DNA from: an uncultured Clostridia bacterium
GTDB taxonomy: Bacteria > Bacillota > Clostridia > Christensenellales > Borkfalkiaceae
DNA: 64,000 bases
Reading direction: 5' to 3'
Assembly: GCA_947625385.1 (NCBI GenBank)
Contig: CANQOB010000001.1
Location: 43,507 to 107,506 of the forward strand
Part shown: positions 24,883-33,228 of the stretch, piece after piece
Position numbering within the stretch: the stretch's first letter is position 1
How the letters are laid out: every line of letters begins with the position of its first letter
Notes under the pieces: model-generated
Told to the model about the DNA's origin: nothing
What the model saw: only the letters and a program-made list of their open reading frames with translations
Databases searched by the model: none
Translations under genes and position numbers: made by a program

Positions 24883-25718
24883 AGCGCGCGCTCCGCCGCT
24901 TCCACCGTATTGAGCAGCAACATGGCGACGGTCATGGGACCTACGCCGCCCGGGACGGGGGTGATCAGGGAAGCTTTCTCGCAGACCTTGGGATAATCCA
25001 CATCTCCCACGAGACCGTGTTCGGTGCGGTTGATGCCGACATCGATCACGACGGCGCCCTCTTTGACCATATCCGCCGTGATGAAGGCAGGTCTGCCGAT
25101 CGCCGCGACGAGGATATCCGCCCGGAGGCATTCCTCCCGAAGATCGTTTGTCTTTGAATGGCAGACCGTGACCGTGGCGTCCGCATTGAGCAGAAGGAGC
25201 GCCATCGGACGCCCCACGATGTTGCTCCTGCCGACGATGACGGCGCGCTTGCCTCGCACGTCGACCCCGTAACGGGCGAGCAATTCCATGACGCCGCGCG
25301 GCGTACAAGCCGGAAGGCAAGCTTCGTTTTTGGCAAGTTTTCCAAAATTTTCGGCGGAAAAACCGTCGACGTCCTTCTCGGTGGGAATGCACGCGAGAAT
25401 GCGCTTGCCGTCGAGATGAGACGGGAGCGGGAGCTGTACGAGCACGCCGTCGACCGTACCGTCTTGCGCAAGCGCCCGAACCGTCCTCTCCGCCTCCTCC
25501 TGGGAACAGTCGGCGGGCAGACGGACCGTGCGGGACGAAATTCCCACTTCCGCGCAGGCGCGCGACTTGTTGCGGACGTAGACCTCGGACGCAGCGTCGC
25601 CCTCCACGAGCACGACCGCCAGCCCGATTTTTCTTCCTCTTGTTTGCTCGAACCGTGCGGCACGGGCTTTGAGCGATTCCCTCACCTCTGCGGCGACCGC
25701 CTTTCCGTCCATGTTCAT
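24879..25718 (-). CDS. folD: Bifunctional methylenetetrahydrofolate dehydrogenase/cyclohydrolase
   Basis: 279 residues. Signatures: YVRNKSRACAEVGI with the catalytic Lys, PLPSHLDGKRIL, GRSNIVGRPMA for NADP, and TPVPGGVGPMTVAMLL. It interconverts one-carbon tetrahydrofolates in the cytoplasm. Start overlaps the nusB stop by four bases; its stop overlaps the ispA start, so nusB-folD-ispA-dxs-tlyA are tightly coupled. Confidence 0.96.
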   Translation of the reverse strand: MNMDGKAVAAEVRESLKARAARFEQTRGRKIGLAVVLVEGDAASEVYVRNKSRACAEVGISSRTVRLPADCSQEEAERTVRALAQDGTVDGVLVQLPLPSHLDGKRILACIPTEKDVDGFSAENFGKLAKNEACLPACTPRGVMELLARYGVDVRGKRAVIVGRSNIVGRPMALLLLNADATVTVCHSKTNDLREECLRADILVAAIGRPAFITADMVKEGAVVIDVGINRTEHGLVGDVDYPKVCEKASLITPVPGGVGPMTVAMLLLNTVEAAERAL

Positions 25719-26107
25719 GCGTTGATGATCCCCCCGAGCACACCGTTGACGAAGTCCGCAGAACTCTCCGAAGAAAATTTGCGGGCAAGAGCCGCCGCTT
25801 CGCTCACGGAGACGACGGGCGGAATCTCGTCGAAATACCCGATTTCGGCGAGCGCCACGAGCATGGCGGCTTTATCCGCGGGGTAGATCCTGTAATCCGC
25901 AAAGCGGACGACCTTTTCCGAAATGCGCGCCTCCAATTCCTCCCGATGCGTTTCCACCGTTTGGGCGAGGCGTTCCGCGAACGCCCTTTCCTCCTCGGAA
26001 AGCTTGGCGCGCGAATAGAGCGCGCTGCGCGCGCCTTTGCCGAGATCGCCGCCCAAAAGCCGTGCATAGACGATTTGAAATGCCGCTTCTCTCGCATCTC
26101 TTCTCAT
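25715..26107 (-). CDS. nusB: Transcription antitermination factor NusB
   Basis: 130 residues, all-helical NusB fold: MRRDAREAAFQIVYARL, then the C-terminal FVNGVLGGII. It binds boxA with NusE for rRNA antitermination. ATG 26107 follows AGGAGAACGT; an earlier in-frame start has no ribosome site. It begins the folD-ispA-dxs group after asp23. Confidence 0.93.
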   Translation of the reverse strand: MRRDAREAAFQIVYARLLGGDLGKGARSALYSRAKLSEEERAFAERLAQTVETHREELEARISEKVVRFADYRIYPADKAAMLVALAEIGYFDEIPPVVSVSEAAALARKFSSESSADFVNGVLGGIINA

Positions 26108-26160
26108 ACGTTCTCCTATATGCGTGCATCTCCCTTCCCCGGCAGGGAAAGGGAGAGCTC

Positions 26161-26529
26161 TCATGATTTCTTATCTTCGTCGTCCACCGCGGCGTCCTGC
26201 ATAGCGGTTGCTTCGGGGAACACCACGCTCTGTACGTGCACGTCCACTTTGGCGATCTTGTACTTCGTCATCGATTCGACCATCTGCTTGATGGATTGCT
26301 GAATGCGGAACGCAAGGTCGGGTACGTTGTATCCGTAATGCGCGATGACGGAGATATCCACGAACACGCCCTCTTTTTCGAAGCAGATCTTGATGCCCTT
26401 GCTCTTGGACGGAATGAGCTCGATGCCCTCCGTCTCTTTCAGGCTCAATACGACGATTCCGCTGACAATGTCCGAATTATAGGTGATTTTCCCTTTCTGA
26501 CCGCCGGAATGATATCTGATGCTTGCCAT
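26161..26529 (-). CDS. Asp23/Gls24-family protein (YqhY-like)
   Basis: 122 residues of the alkaline-shock Asp23 fold (GIVVLSLKETEGIELIP; VDISVIAHYGYNVPDLAFRIQQSI). In Bacillus the YqhY member sits in the same place and influences lipid synthesis (acetyl-CoA carboxylase). AAAGGAGT precedes ATG. It is between spoIIIAH and nusB. The accBC genes sometimes found here are missing. Confidence 0.9.
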   Translation of the reverse strand: MASIRYHSGGQKGKITYNSDIVSGIVVLSLKETEGIELIPSKSKGIKICFEKEGVFVDISVIAHYGYNVPDLAFRIQQSIKQMVESMTKYKIAKVDVHVQSVVFPEATAMQDAAVDDEDKKS

Positions 26530-26588
26530 AACATACTCCTTTCGGGAACATTATAGCACATATTTTCCGAATTTACTACTGTTTTTCT

Positions 26589-27074
26589 TTAACTTTCCGC
26601 ATAAACCGGCATAATTATGATATAACCGTCGCGGATGTTATGCTCGGTGTGCAGCGCGGTCGCGATACGGATCGCCGTGTCCTTGTCGAGTTCGGAAGAA
26701 TTGATGAACACGTTGATGTTCCCGGATTCGCCGATCGCGACGGCAGCGTCCGAAAATCCGAGCGCTTTGATGATGGATTCCATCACGAGTTCGTCCTCCA
26801 TGAGTTCGACGAGCTCCTGTTTTCTCGCCACGGCAGCAGTGTGCTCTTCGGTGCCCGCTTCATAGGTGGCGAGCACGGAATCGAGCTGGACAAACTCTTC
26901 GCTGCGCGTCGTATTCCGTTCGGCGCGGAAGGAAGTGAAGTAGTTTGCCTGCACGCTGGCGCCGCCCGTCACGGTCTGGTTGTTCGTGCCGGCGAGCACG
27001 AAGTTGCAGATCGCCGTTGCGGCAAGCAGTAAGACAAGGGTGGACATGAGTGCGATTTTCTTGGTGTTCGACAT
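26589..27074 (-). CDS. spoIIIAH: Stage III sporulation protein AH
   Basis: 161 residues: one N-terminal membrane helix (8-29) and an extracellular ring-building domain (about 60-161) homologous to secretion-system EscJ proteins. It forms the mother-cell half of the SpoIIQ-AH channel across the intermembrane space. AAGGAG precedes the ATG. It is the last gene of the eight-gene spoIIIA operon. Confidence 0.88.
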   Translation of the reverse strand: MSNTKKIALMSTLVLLLAATAICNFVLAGTNNQTVTGGASVQANYFTSFRAERNTTRSEEFVQLDSVLATYEAGTEEHTAAVARKQELVELMEDELVMESIIKALGFSDAAVAIGESGNINVFINSSELDKDTAIRIATALHTEHNIRDGYIIIMPVYAES

Positions 27075-27106
27075 AGGGATAACTCCTTAAAAAAGATTTC
27101 CGGATT

Positions 27107-27472
27107 TTATGCTTCGGCGGCGTAGACGAGTACGGCGTCCGGTGCGATGTTCAAGGCGGCTGCGGCGATCTCCCTCAGCCGAATCCGCGTCAGGAACCCG
27201 TCCTCCCCTTCGAAGATGATGACCGCGCCGACTGCCGCGCCGTCCTCCTCGGTGATCATGACTTTGGCGTCCTGCACGCCGTCGAGACCCGTGAGAAGGA
27301 CGAGCAGCCTTTCTTCGCGTTCGGTCGGCTTGTAACCGTCGCTTTCCTTCTGTTCGCCGAGAAAGACGAAGTACACGAGGATGAGCAACCCGATCGTCAA
27401 GAGCAAGATCGCGATCAGCCGCACCGTTTTGTTGGAGAAAAACCTTTTGATGGGTTCGAGGGATACCGTCAC
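27107..27472 (-). CDS. spoIIIAG: Stage III sporulation protein AG
   Basis: 121 residues: short cytoplasmic start, one membrane helix (about 18-40, LIAILLLTIGLLILVYFVFL), then a ring-forming domain. GTG start at 27472 follows GGAGGTCAT and overlaps the spoIIIAF stop. Part of the feeding-tube channel between mother cell and forespore. It is shorter than Bacillus SpoIIIAG (about 230 residues), lacking much of the central insertion. Confidence 0.85.
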   Translation of the reverse strand: MTVSLEPIKRFFSNKTVRLIAILLLTIGLLILVYFVFLGEQKESDGYKPTEREERLLVLLTGLDGVQDAKVMITEEDGAAVGAVIIFEGEDGFLTRIRLREIAAAALNIAPDAVLVYAAEA

Positions 27473-27927
27473 ATGACCTCCGCCGTACACCCGTATTCCG
27501 CTTGAATCGCCTCTTGGATGCGGGTCATGATATATATACGCTCGTCCGTTCCGTTTATTCCTTGCAGATCGAGAAGAATTCGGATTTTTTTGCGGGAAAA
27601 GGGCGGGACGGTCTCCCGGGTGACGGCGATCTCGCTGTCCAATCCGTATTCCTTTTCGATATAGGCGGCGACCTCCGCCTCGTCCCCCTGCGAAAGCCGC
27701 TCCGAACAAGCGGCAAAGTAACCCGCGTCGTCCTCGAAGGTCTCCGAAACGGTGAGCTCGGGAAGATCTCCCTTGAAGATCTGCACCAACGGGGTCACGA
27801 GCACGGCGAGCGCGAGCAGCTTTGTCATCCCGCCGACGAATTTTCCCATCTTCCCGCCCGGCGAGATGCACGTCACGAGCGCAGACAAGATAATGACGCC
27901 CGCCAGCATGAGGATATATTCCTTCAT
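27469..27927 (-). CDS. spoIIIAF: Stage III sporulation protein AF
   Basis: 152 residues with two N-terminal membrane helices (about 5-22 and 32-53) and a soluble C-terminal domain (about 90-152). Start at 27927 shares a TGATG overlap with the spoIIIAE stop; a longer upstream reading would lie within spoIIIAE and is rejected. Confidence 0.85.
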   Translation of the reverse strand: MKEYILMLAGVIILSALVTCISPGGKMGKFVGGMTKLLALAVLVTPLVQIFKGDLPELTVSETFEDDAGYFAACSERLSQGDEAEVAAYIEKEYGLDSEIAVTRETVPPFSRKKIRILLDLQGINGTDERIYIMTRIQEAIQAEYGCTAEVM

Positions 27928-29120
27928 CAGACGATCACCCCCGTAGAGCACACGACGAGCACGATCGTGAGGAAATAGAGAAAGGAAATACACAGAAGTC
28001 CCGCAAGAAAATAGCCGCTGTCCGTCGCCACTTTGGACAAAAAAGCGGATATCTTGCCGCCCGCGGGCTCGGTTGCCGCTGCGCAAATACGCAAAAAGAG
28101 CTGGAATGCGACAAACAGCAACAGCGGACGCAGGACAGCCGAGGCGAGCAAAAAGACGGCAAAGGAGCCGACGGCATTTTTGATGACGGCGCTGCCCGCG
28201 ATGACGAGATCGACTCCGCCGGAGAGAAAATTCCCGACGATGGGCACGGAACCCGAGACGACATATTTGATCGCGCGCAGAGAGAGCCCGTCATACTGCG
28301 CGGCGGTCATCCCCTGCACGGTGAGAAAGACCCCGAACAGCCCGAGCGTGAGCCCGATGAGCCATTTCGATATGCTTTTGAGGAGCTCGCCGAGTTTTTC
28401 CGCCCGCACGCTCTCGGAGAGGTTTCCCACAAAGGATAAGACAATGACGATGACGGAGACGGGCAGCACAACGGCGGTGAAGAGCTCCACGATCGCGCCG
28501 CTCATAAAGACGACGGCTGGACGGAACACGCCCGCGGACACCGTTCCCCCGCTCGCCGCCATGAGCGTGAGAAGAATGGGAAATACGATCTCCATCTGCC
28601 GCTGCATCGCCGTGATCGCGGAAAATCCCGCCCCGAGCACCCCGATCAGCGTCGCAAGCACCACCGCACCCACGGAAAGATAGGAAATGAAATGTATTAT
28701 GTCTGACGTAGTACTCTGCAAAAACCCGTTTTTCGCAGAGTTCAGGACGCCGCACAGAATAGCCACGGCGAGAATCACGGCGAATGCGGGGAGCATCGAC
28801 TTCCCCTCTTCCCACACAAAGTCCAAAACGGCTTCGAGCAGCGACCCATAATCGAGGGAGGCGTCCCCCGTGATCATCGAAAAAAGTTTATCCGTAACGG
28901 AGACACCGTGAAACTCCGTGAGCGTATCGAGATAGTCTTGGAGCTCTTTCGTATCGAGAGAATCCAGCAGATCTTTGATCGCCCCCTCGAACTGTTCCTG
29001 CGCTTCCTCCTCCGGCGAACTTGCATGCGCTGCCGCCGCGCCCGTCGGGACAAGGGCGAGCAGCAGAAGAGCGAGCGAGGCGAGAAAACATATTATGATC
29101 TTGTTACGCGAGCGGGTCAT
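27927..29120 (-). CDS. spoIIIAE: Stage III sporulation protein AE
   Basis: 397 residues: signal peptide (residues 8-31), extracytoplasmic helical domain (35-100) and about eight membrane helices. Predicted channel component. A dispersed-repeat copy lies in frame and encodes LQSTTSDII around residue 136, at a loop before a membrane helix, in the same frame as the copy inside dxs. Confidence 0.92.
   Translation of the reverse strand: MTRSRNKIIICFLASLALLLLALVPTGAAAAHASSPEEEAQEQFEGAIKDLLDSLDTKELQDYLDTLTEFHGVSVTDKLFSMITGDASLDYGSLLEAVLDFVWEEGKSMLPAFAVILAVAILCGVLNSAKNGFLQSTTSDIIHFISYLSVGAVVLATLIGVLGAGFSAITAMQRQMEIVFPILLTLMAASGGTVSAGVFRPAVVFMSGAIVELFTAVVLPVSVIVIVLSFVGNLSESVRAEKLGELLKSISKWLIGLTLGLFGVFLTVQGMTAAQYDGLSLRAIKYVVSGSVPIVGNFLSGGVDLVIAGSAVIKNAVGSFAVFLLASAVLRPLLLFVAFQLFLRICAAATEPAGGKISAFLSKVATDSGYFLAGLLCISFLYFLTIVLVVCSTGVIV
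28698..28724 (+). repeat. Dispersed repeat, copy 5, inside spoIIIAE
   Basis: TATGTCTGACGTAGTACT followed by CTGCAAAAA; read antisense in frame as LQSTTSDII. Confidence 0.8.
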
Positions 29121-29509
29121 ATCAGCTCCAACAAACTCAAAATCAGCGCAAGCACGCGCTCGATGATGGGAATCGCGAGGACAAAAATGACGATCTTGCC
29201 GCAGAGCGTCAGCTTGTCCGCGAGGGAATTTTGCCCGAAATCGCTCAAAAGTCCGGCGCTGAATTCCACGAGATAGCCGATTCCCACCATTTTCAGAATG
29301 ATCTTGACGAGGGAATGATCGATTCCCGAGAGCTCCGCGATCTGCCCGAATACGGACAGGCTGTCGCGCAGCACCTCGAACACGAACAGAAGCAGGATGA
29401 TTCCGCCCGCAACGGAGACGGCAAACGCAAGTTCCGGCTTCGTTTCTTTGAGAATGAGCGCCGCGACTGCTGTTATGAGGGCGATTCCGACGAGCTGAAA
29501 AATTTCCAC
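29117..29509 (-). CDS. spoIIIAD: Stage III sporulation protein AD
   Basis: 130-residue membrane protein with about four helices (3-20, 30-50, 65-90, 105-128). It overlaps spoIIIAE by four bases and lies two bases after spoIIIAC. Member of the spoIIIA channel operon. Confidence 0.88.
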   Translation of the reverse strand: MEIFQLVGIALITAVAALILKETKPELAFAVSVAGGIILLLFVFEVLRDSLSVFGQIAELSGIDHSLVKIILKMVGIGYLVEFSAGLLSDFGQNSLADKLTLCGKIVIFVLAIPIIERVLALILSLLELI

Positions 29510-29511
29510 CG

Positions 29512-29709
29512 CTAATATACTCCGAATATGTCTTTCAGCACATTGAAGAGGTCGCCGATCATCGTCACGGCGACGGTCAGCGCGATGACGAGCCCGACGA
29601 TGGAGACGACGGTGGCAATGTCATCGCGGTCGGATTTCTTTAAGATTTGGCAGACGATGGTGATGATGATGCCGATCGCAGCCAATTTGAAGATGATCGA
29701 GACGTCCAT
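29512..29709 (-). CDS. spoIIIAC: Stage III sporulation protein AC
   Basis: 65 residues with two membrane helices (6-24 and 32-52), the standard size. MDVSIIFKLAAIGI start shares a base with the spoIIIAB stop; an upstream extension in this frame lies inside spoIIIAB and is not real. Confidence 0.88.
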   Translation of the reverse strand: MDVSIIFKLAAIGIIITIVCQILKKSDRDDIATVVSIVGLVIALTVAVTMIGDLFNVLKDIFGVY

Positions 29710-30176
29710 TATACGATGAGAATGACGAGGGCAAGCCCCGCCAGCAGCCCGAGTTTGAGGTAGAGGGAACTGCGCGATGCGGCTTCTTTCTCCGCAGCCG
29801 CCTTTTTTTCCGAAAGCGCGGTCTTTTTTCCGGTAAAAAAACCGATCTGGGAATAGGAATCCCCCCTGCCGAGCAGAGAAAAGTAGTCGGTCACATCCTG
29901 TTTCTCCTCCTTTGTGAGATAGGCTTGCCGCACATCCGGGACGCGGGACGCCGCCGCCTCCGAAAGGAGTTTGCCGAAGTCCCCCGAGGGCTGGTCCGCC
30001 GCGATCTCCGAGAGCGGTTTGCGCCCGTAGGAAAGTTCGTTGACGAAGCGCTCGTTGAAGGCGCACATCTGCGCAAAAAACTTGCCCCGCGCCCGGAACC
30101 TCCCCGCGGCAACGTAGCCGAGAAGGGTGCTCAAAGCGATGATGAGCCCCGCGATCAGCAATTTAATCCAAGTCAC
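29709..30176 (-). CDS. spoIIIAB: Stage III sporulation protein AB
   Basis: 155 residues with a membrane helix at each end (4-24 and 135-153) and a helical middle, matching SpoIIIAB, which resembles type II secretion GspF-like parts. GTG 30176 has AGGAG eight bases upstream; it overlaps the end of spoIIIAA by 14 bases. Confidence 0.85.
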   Translation of the reverse strand: MTWIKLLIAGLIIALSTLLGYVAAGRFRARGKFFAQMCAFNERFVNELSYGRKPLSEIAADQPSGDFGKLLSEAAASRVPDVRQAYLTKEEKQDVTDYFSLLGRGDSYSQIGFFTGKKTALSEKKAAAEKEAASRSSLYLKLGLLAGLALVILIV

Positions 30177-30999
30177 TGCCGTTCTCCTTTCCGATTCGCC
30201 CCACCTTTCCCAGCCCGTCAAGAAAGATATAGCGGGAAAAAATCTTTTCGGGCACGTCCTCGAACCGCGTCAGATGGGCGGAAGCAAAGACACAGACTCC
30301 CCCCGACAGAGCCTGTCTGACCGCGGCATAGTCCTCGCCGAGCAGCTCGTCGGTGACGATGACGTCCGGGCGCATGGCGCGGATTCCCGCAGTGAACGCG
30401 GTCTGCTTGTCCGAAAATTTGACGATGTCCGCGGTCGCACCGAGCGACCCCGCGGAGAGTTCGCCCCTCTCGTCCGCAACGAGGATATTCACGCGCATGC
30501 GCTCGGAGACGAGCCTTGAAAGGTCCCGCAGCACCGTCGTTTTTCCTTCGCCCGGGGGCGACATCACGAGCAAGGAGCGCAGCCCCTCCTTCAAACATGC
30601 GGAATAGACGGTCTCCGCGCACCCGATGATCTCATGCGGGATGCGCACGCAGAGCGACGTGACGTCCCGCACCGAGAGGACGACCGTCCCCTGCATGACG
30701 ACCGTCCCCGCAATTCCGATTCTCTCCCCCGCTTTCGTCGTCACGAATCCGCGCCTGAGCTCCTCTTCGACGGAATACACGCTGTACCCGCACGCGGCAA
30801 AGAGAGCATCCTGCACCTCTTTGAGGGTGGGATAGAGGGCGTTCTCCGCGCTCGCTTCGCCCTGTTCCCCCAAAAAGAGGTACTTGCCGCCAAGGTTGAC
30901 GGAGAGAGGTTTGTCCGCCCGGATGCGCAGCTCATAGAGAAGATTCTTGTTCACATGGCGCACGGCGGACGAAATGCGCGGCGGGAGAAATTCGAGCAC
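30163..30999 (-). CDS. spoIIIAA: Stage III sporulation protein AA (secretion-type ATPase)
   Basis: 278-residue P-loop ATPase of the spoIIIA channel: Walker A SPPGEGKTTVLRD, followed by ILVADERGEL and DVIVTDELLGEDYAA. GTG start at 30999; its codons match the expected N-terminus. A sigma-E-type promoter (-35 TCATAAA, 14 bp, -10 CATACGAT) ends only five bases upstream and no ribosome site is near, so this operon may begin with a leaderless GTG. First of eight spoIIIA genes. Confidence 0.93.
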   Translation of the reverse strand: MLEFLPPRISSAVRHVNKNLLYELRIRADKPLSVNLGGKYLFLGEQGEASAENALYPTLKEVQDALFAACGYSVYSVEEELRRGFVTTKAGERIGIAGTVVMQGTVVLSVRDVTSLCVRIPHEIIGCAETVYSACLKEGLRSLLVMSPPGEGKTTVLRDLSRLVSERMRVNILVADERGELSAGSLGATADIVKFSDKQTAFTAGIRAMRPDVIVTDELLGEDYAAVRQALSGGVCVFASAHLTRFEDVPEKIFSRYIFLDGLGKVGRIGKENGSDLD

Positions 31000-31004
31000 A
31001 GTCT

Positions 31005-31033
31005 ATCGTATGCCCCGCTCTTCGGGTTTATGA
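31005..31033 (-). promoter_or_regulatory. Putative sigma-E promoter of the spoIIIA operon
   Basis: Minus strand TCATAAA (31027-31033), 14-bp spacer, CATACGAT (31005-31012); matches the sigma-E pattern at most positions, and spoIIIA is a known sigma-E operon in Bacillus. Confidence 0.6.
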
Positions 31034-31118
31034 GGGCAAAAATACGGCGGAATCTTACCGATTTTACTCAATTTTTTGCAAAATCCCGTTCGGACGGGAA
31101 AATGTTATGAAAAAATCT

Positions 31119-31147
31119 TTGCTTTTTTTCCATAAAGCTGTTATAAT
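31119..31147 (+). promoter_or_regulatory. Promoter of the SDR/SPT-like gene pair
   Basis: TTGCTT (31119-31124), 17 bp, TATAAT (31142-31147), 18 bp before the start codon. Confidence 0.75.
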
Positions 31148-31165
31148 GAAGAAGTCGAGGTGAGT

Positions 31166-31948
31166 ATGTCTAAGGTCGTCATCATCACGGGCGCATCGAG
31201 CGGAATCGGGCTTGCGATCGCAAGACGTCTTTCGGCGCGCGGACATTCCGTTTACGGCATCGCCCGCCGCCCTTTCAGCGATCAAGCATTTTCGTGCTTT
31301 TCGGCTGATGTGAATGACTTTCCCGCCGTGGAAGAGGTCTTTCGCACGGTGTATGCGCGGGAAGGCCATATCGACGCCGTCATCAACAATGCCGGGTTCG
31401 GCATCGCAGGCGCGGCGGAGCTCGCTTCCTGCGAAAAGATCCAAGCGATCTTCGATACCAATCTCACCGCCGCCGTCAAGATCTCCGCGCTCGCGGTGAA
31501 ATATCTCAAAGAGAGCAAGGGAAACCTGATCAACATCGGCTCCGTCGCGGGGGAACTCCCCATTCCCTTCCAGGCTTGCTACTCTGCGACGAAGGCGGGA
31601 ATCCTCAACTTCACCCTTGCCCTCGACGGGGAAGTCAAGAGATTCGGCGTAAAAGTGACCGTGGTGCAGCCCGGCGACACGAAAACGGGCTTTACGGCGG
31701 CGCGCGTCGTCGAGGGCGGCGAAGCGGACTACGGCGGACGAATCGGCAAGTCGATCGCCCGCATGGAACATGACGAACAACACGGAAAGAATCCGGACAG
31801 CGTTGCAAAAGTCGTCGAAAAGGTACTGAAAAAGCGGAATCCCCCGCTGAAAGCCACCGTCGGAGGAGAGTACAAGTTCTTTACAGGGCTGAAAAAGGTG
31901 CTCCCCACGCGGTTTGTCAATTTTGTTTTAAGAAAGCTTTACGCATAA
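31166..31948 (+). CDS. Short-chain dehydrogenase/reductase
   Basis: 260-residue classical SDR: nucleotide motif TGASSGIG at residues 9-16, NNAGFG, and catalytic Ser-Tyr-Lys in GSVAGELPIPF / CYSATKAG. ATG 31166 follows GAGGTG. Only 13 bp separate it from a serine-palmitoyltransferase-like gene, so the two are an operon. That pairing suggests it reduces the beta-keto amine made by the next enzyme, as 3-ketosphinganine reductase does, but substrate is inference. Other SDR substrates remain possible. Confidence 0.85.
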   Translation: MSKVVIITGASSGIGLAIARRLSARGHSVYGIARRPFSDQAFSCFSADVNDFPAVEEVFRTVYAREGHIDAVINNAGFGIAGAAELASCEKIQAIFDTNLTAAVKISALAVKYLKESKGNLINIGSVAGELPIPFQACYSATKAGILNFTLALDGEVKRFGVKVTVVQPGDTKTGFTAARVVEGGEADYGGRIGKSIARMEHDEQHGKNPDSVAKVVEKVLKKRNPPLKATVGGEYKFFTGLKKVLPTRFVNFVLRKLYA

Positions 31949-31961
31949 ACGAGGTAAGAGT

Positions 31962-33155
31962 ATGAAAGATCTGTTCGATAAAACTCTCGGGGAACATAAT
32001 TACGATACCGCGCGGCGCGCGAACATCTATCCGTACTTCCATGAACTCACGTCGGGGCAGGACACCGTCGTCGAGATCGAGGGCAAGCGCACCATCATGA
32101 TCGGCTCCAACAACTATCTCGGGCTGACCTCTCACCCCGAAGTCATCGCGGCGGGCGCGGAGGCGATCCGGGAATACGGCTCCGGCTGCTCGGGTTCGCG
32201 CTTTCTGAACGGGACGCTCGACATCCACAAGAAGCTGGAAGCCGAACTTGCCGCATTTTTACATAAGGAAGCCGTGATGACCTTTTCGACCGGTTTCCAA
32301 AGCAATCTCGGTATCATCAGCGCCATCGTCGGGCGGTCGGACTATGTCCTCTGCGACAAGGAAAACCACGCCTCCATCTATGACGGCTGCAAACTTTCCT
32401 ATGGAAAGATGCTCCGCTACAATCACATGGACATGGCGGAACTGGAAGCGAAGCTGCAATTCTGCGCCGCACAGCCCGACTGCGGCGGCGTGCTCATCGT
32501 GACGGACGGCGTGTTCAGCATGAGCGGAGACATCGCCAACCTTCCCGAGATCGTACGCCTCGCAAAACAGTACGGCGCGCGGGTCATGGTCGACGACGCG
32601 CACGGGCTCGGCGTTTTAGGCGCGCACGGAAGAGGCACGGCGGAATATTTCGGGCTCGAGGACGACGTCGATATCTACATGGGCACCTTCTCCAAGTCCC
32701 TCGCGAGCCTCGGCGGGTATATGGCGGCGACGCAGCGGGTCATCGACTTCGTGAAACACACTTCCCGCCCCTACATTTTCAGCGCGAGCATGACGCCCGC
32801 CTCCGTCCAGTGCGCAAGAAAGGCATTGGAGATTCTCATCCGCGAGCCCGAGCGCCCCGTGGCGCTCAGAGCGATCGCCGATCACATGCGGAGCAGGCTC
32901 GACGAGGCGGGAATCAGCTACATCCCCGCGACCACCCCCATCGTTTCCATTTATACTTACGAGGACGAAAAGGCGTTCCGCGCATGCAAATTGCTGTTGG
33001 AGCGCGGCGTATATGTCAATCCCGTCATCTCCCCCGCGACGCCCGTGGGCAAGGCGCTCATCCGCACGAGCTACTCGGCGACGCACAAGCGCGAAGAGAT
33101 CGACGAAGCGGTCGAAAAAATCAAAGAGGTCTGGAAGATCCTGGAAATCGAATAA
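31962..33155 (+). CDS. Alpha-oxoamine synthase, serine palmitoyltransferase-like
   Basis: 397-residue fold-type I PLP enzyme that joins an amino acid to an acyl-CoA with loss of CO2. Segments readable: GSGCSGSRFLNGTLDIHKKL, DGVFSMSGDIANLPEIV, VDDAHGLGVLGAHGRG, and GTFSKSLASLGGYMAA with the PLP lysine. From memory, the FLNGTLDxH segment, the RPYIFSASMTPAS segment and the C-terminal NPVISPATP resemble Bacteroides serine palmitoyltransferase more than BioF or glycine C-acetyltransferase, but no alignment was run. GAGGTAAGAGT precedes the ATG. Neighbouring SDR fits a ketone-reducing second step. Alternatives: KBL or another acyl-amine synthase. Confidence 0.8.
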   Translation: MKDLFDKTLGEHNYDTARRANIYPYFHELTSGQDTVVEIEGKRTIMIGSNNYLGLTSHPEVIAAGAEAIREYGSGCSGSRFLNGTLDIHKKLEAELAAFLHKEAVMTFSTGFQSNLGIISAIVGRSDYVLCDKENHASIYDGCKLSYGKMLRYNHMDMAELEAKLQFCAAQPDCGGVLIVTDGVFSMSGDIANLPEIVRLAKQYGARVMVDDAHGLGVLGAHGRGTAEYFGLEDDVDIYMGTFSKSLASLGGYMAATQRVIDFVKHTSRPYIFSASMTPASVQCARKALEILIREPERPVALRAIADHMRSRLDEAGISYIPATTPIVSIYTYEDEKAFRACKLLLERGVYVNPVISPATPVGKALIRTSYSATHKREEIDEAVEKIKEVWKILEIE

Positions 33156-33165
33156 AAAATGCGCG

Positions 33166-33200
33166 AGGCAGGGCAAAGCGCCCTGCCTTTTCGTATTTTT
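33166..33200 (+). terminator. Terminator after the SPT-like gene
   Basis: Nine-base-pair stem AGGCAGGGC / GCCCTGCCT followed by T-rich sequence; 10 bp after the stop. Confidence 0.85.
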
Positions 33201-33221
33201 GAGACGGGGCGGGCATACTGT
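33193..33221 (+). promoter_or_regulatory. Possible sigma-E promoter of the lytic transglycosylase
   Basis: GTATTTT (33193-33199), 14 bp, CATACTGT (33214-33221). It overlaps the T-run of the preceding terminator and ends 7 bp before the ATG. Partial consensus match only. Confidence 0.4.
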
Positions 33222-33228
33222 AAAAGGG

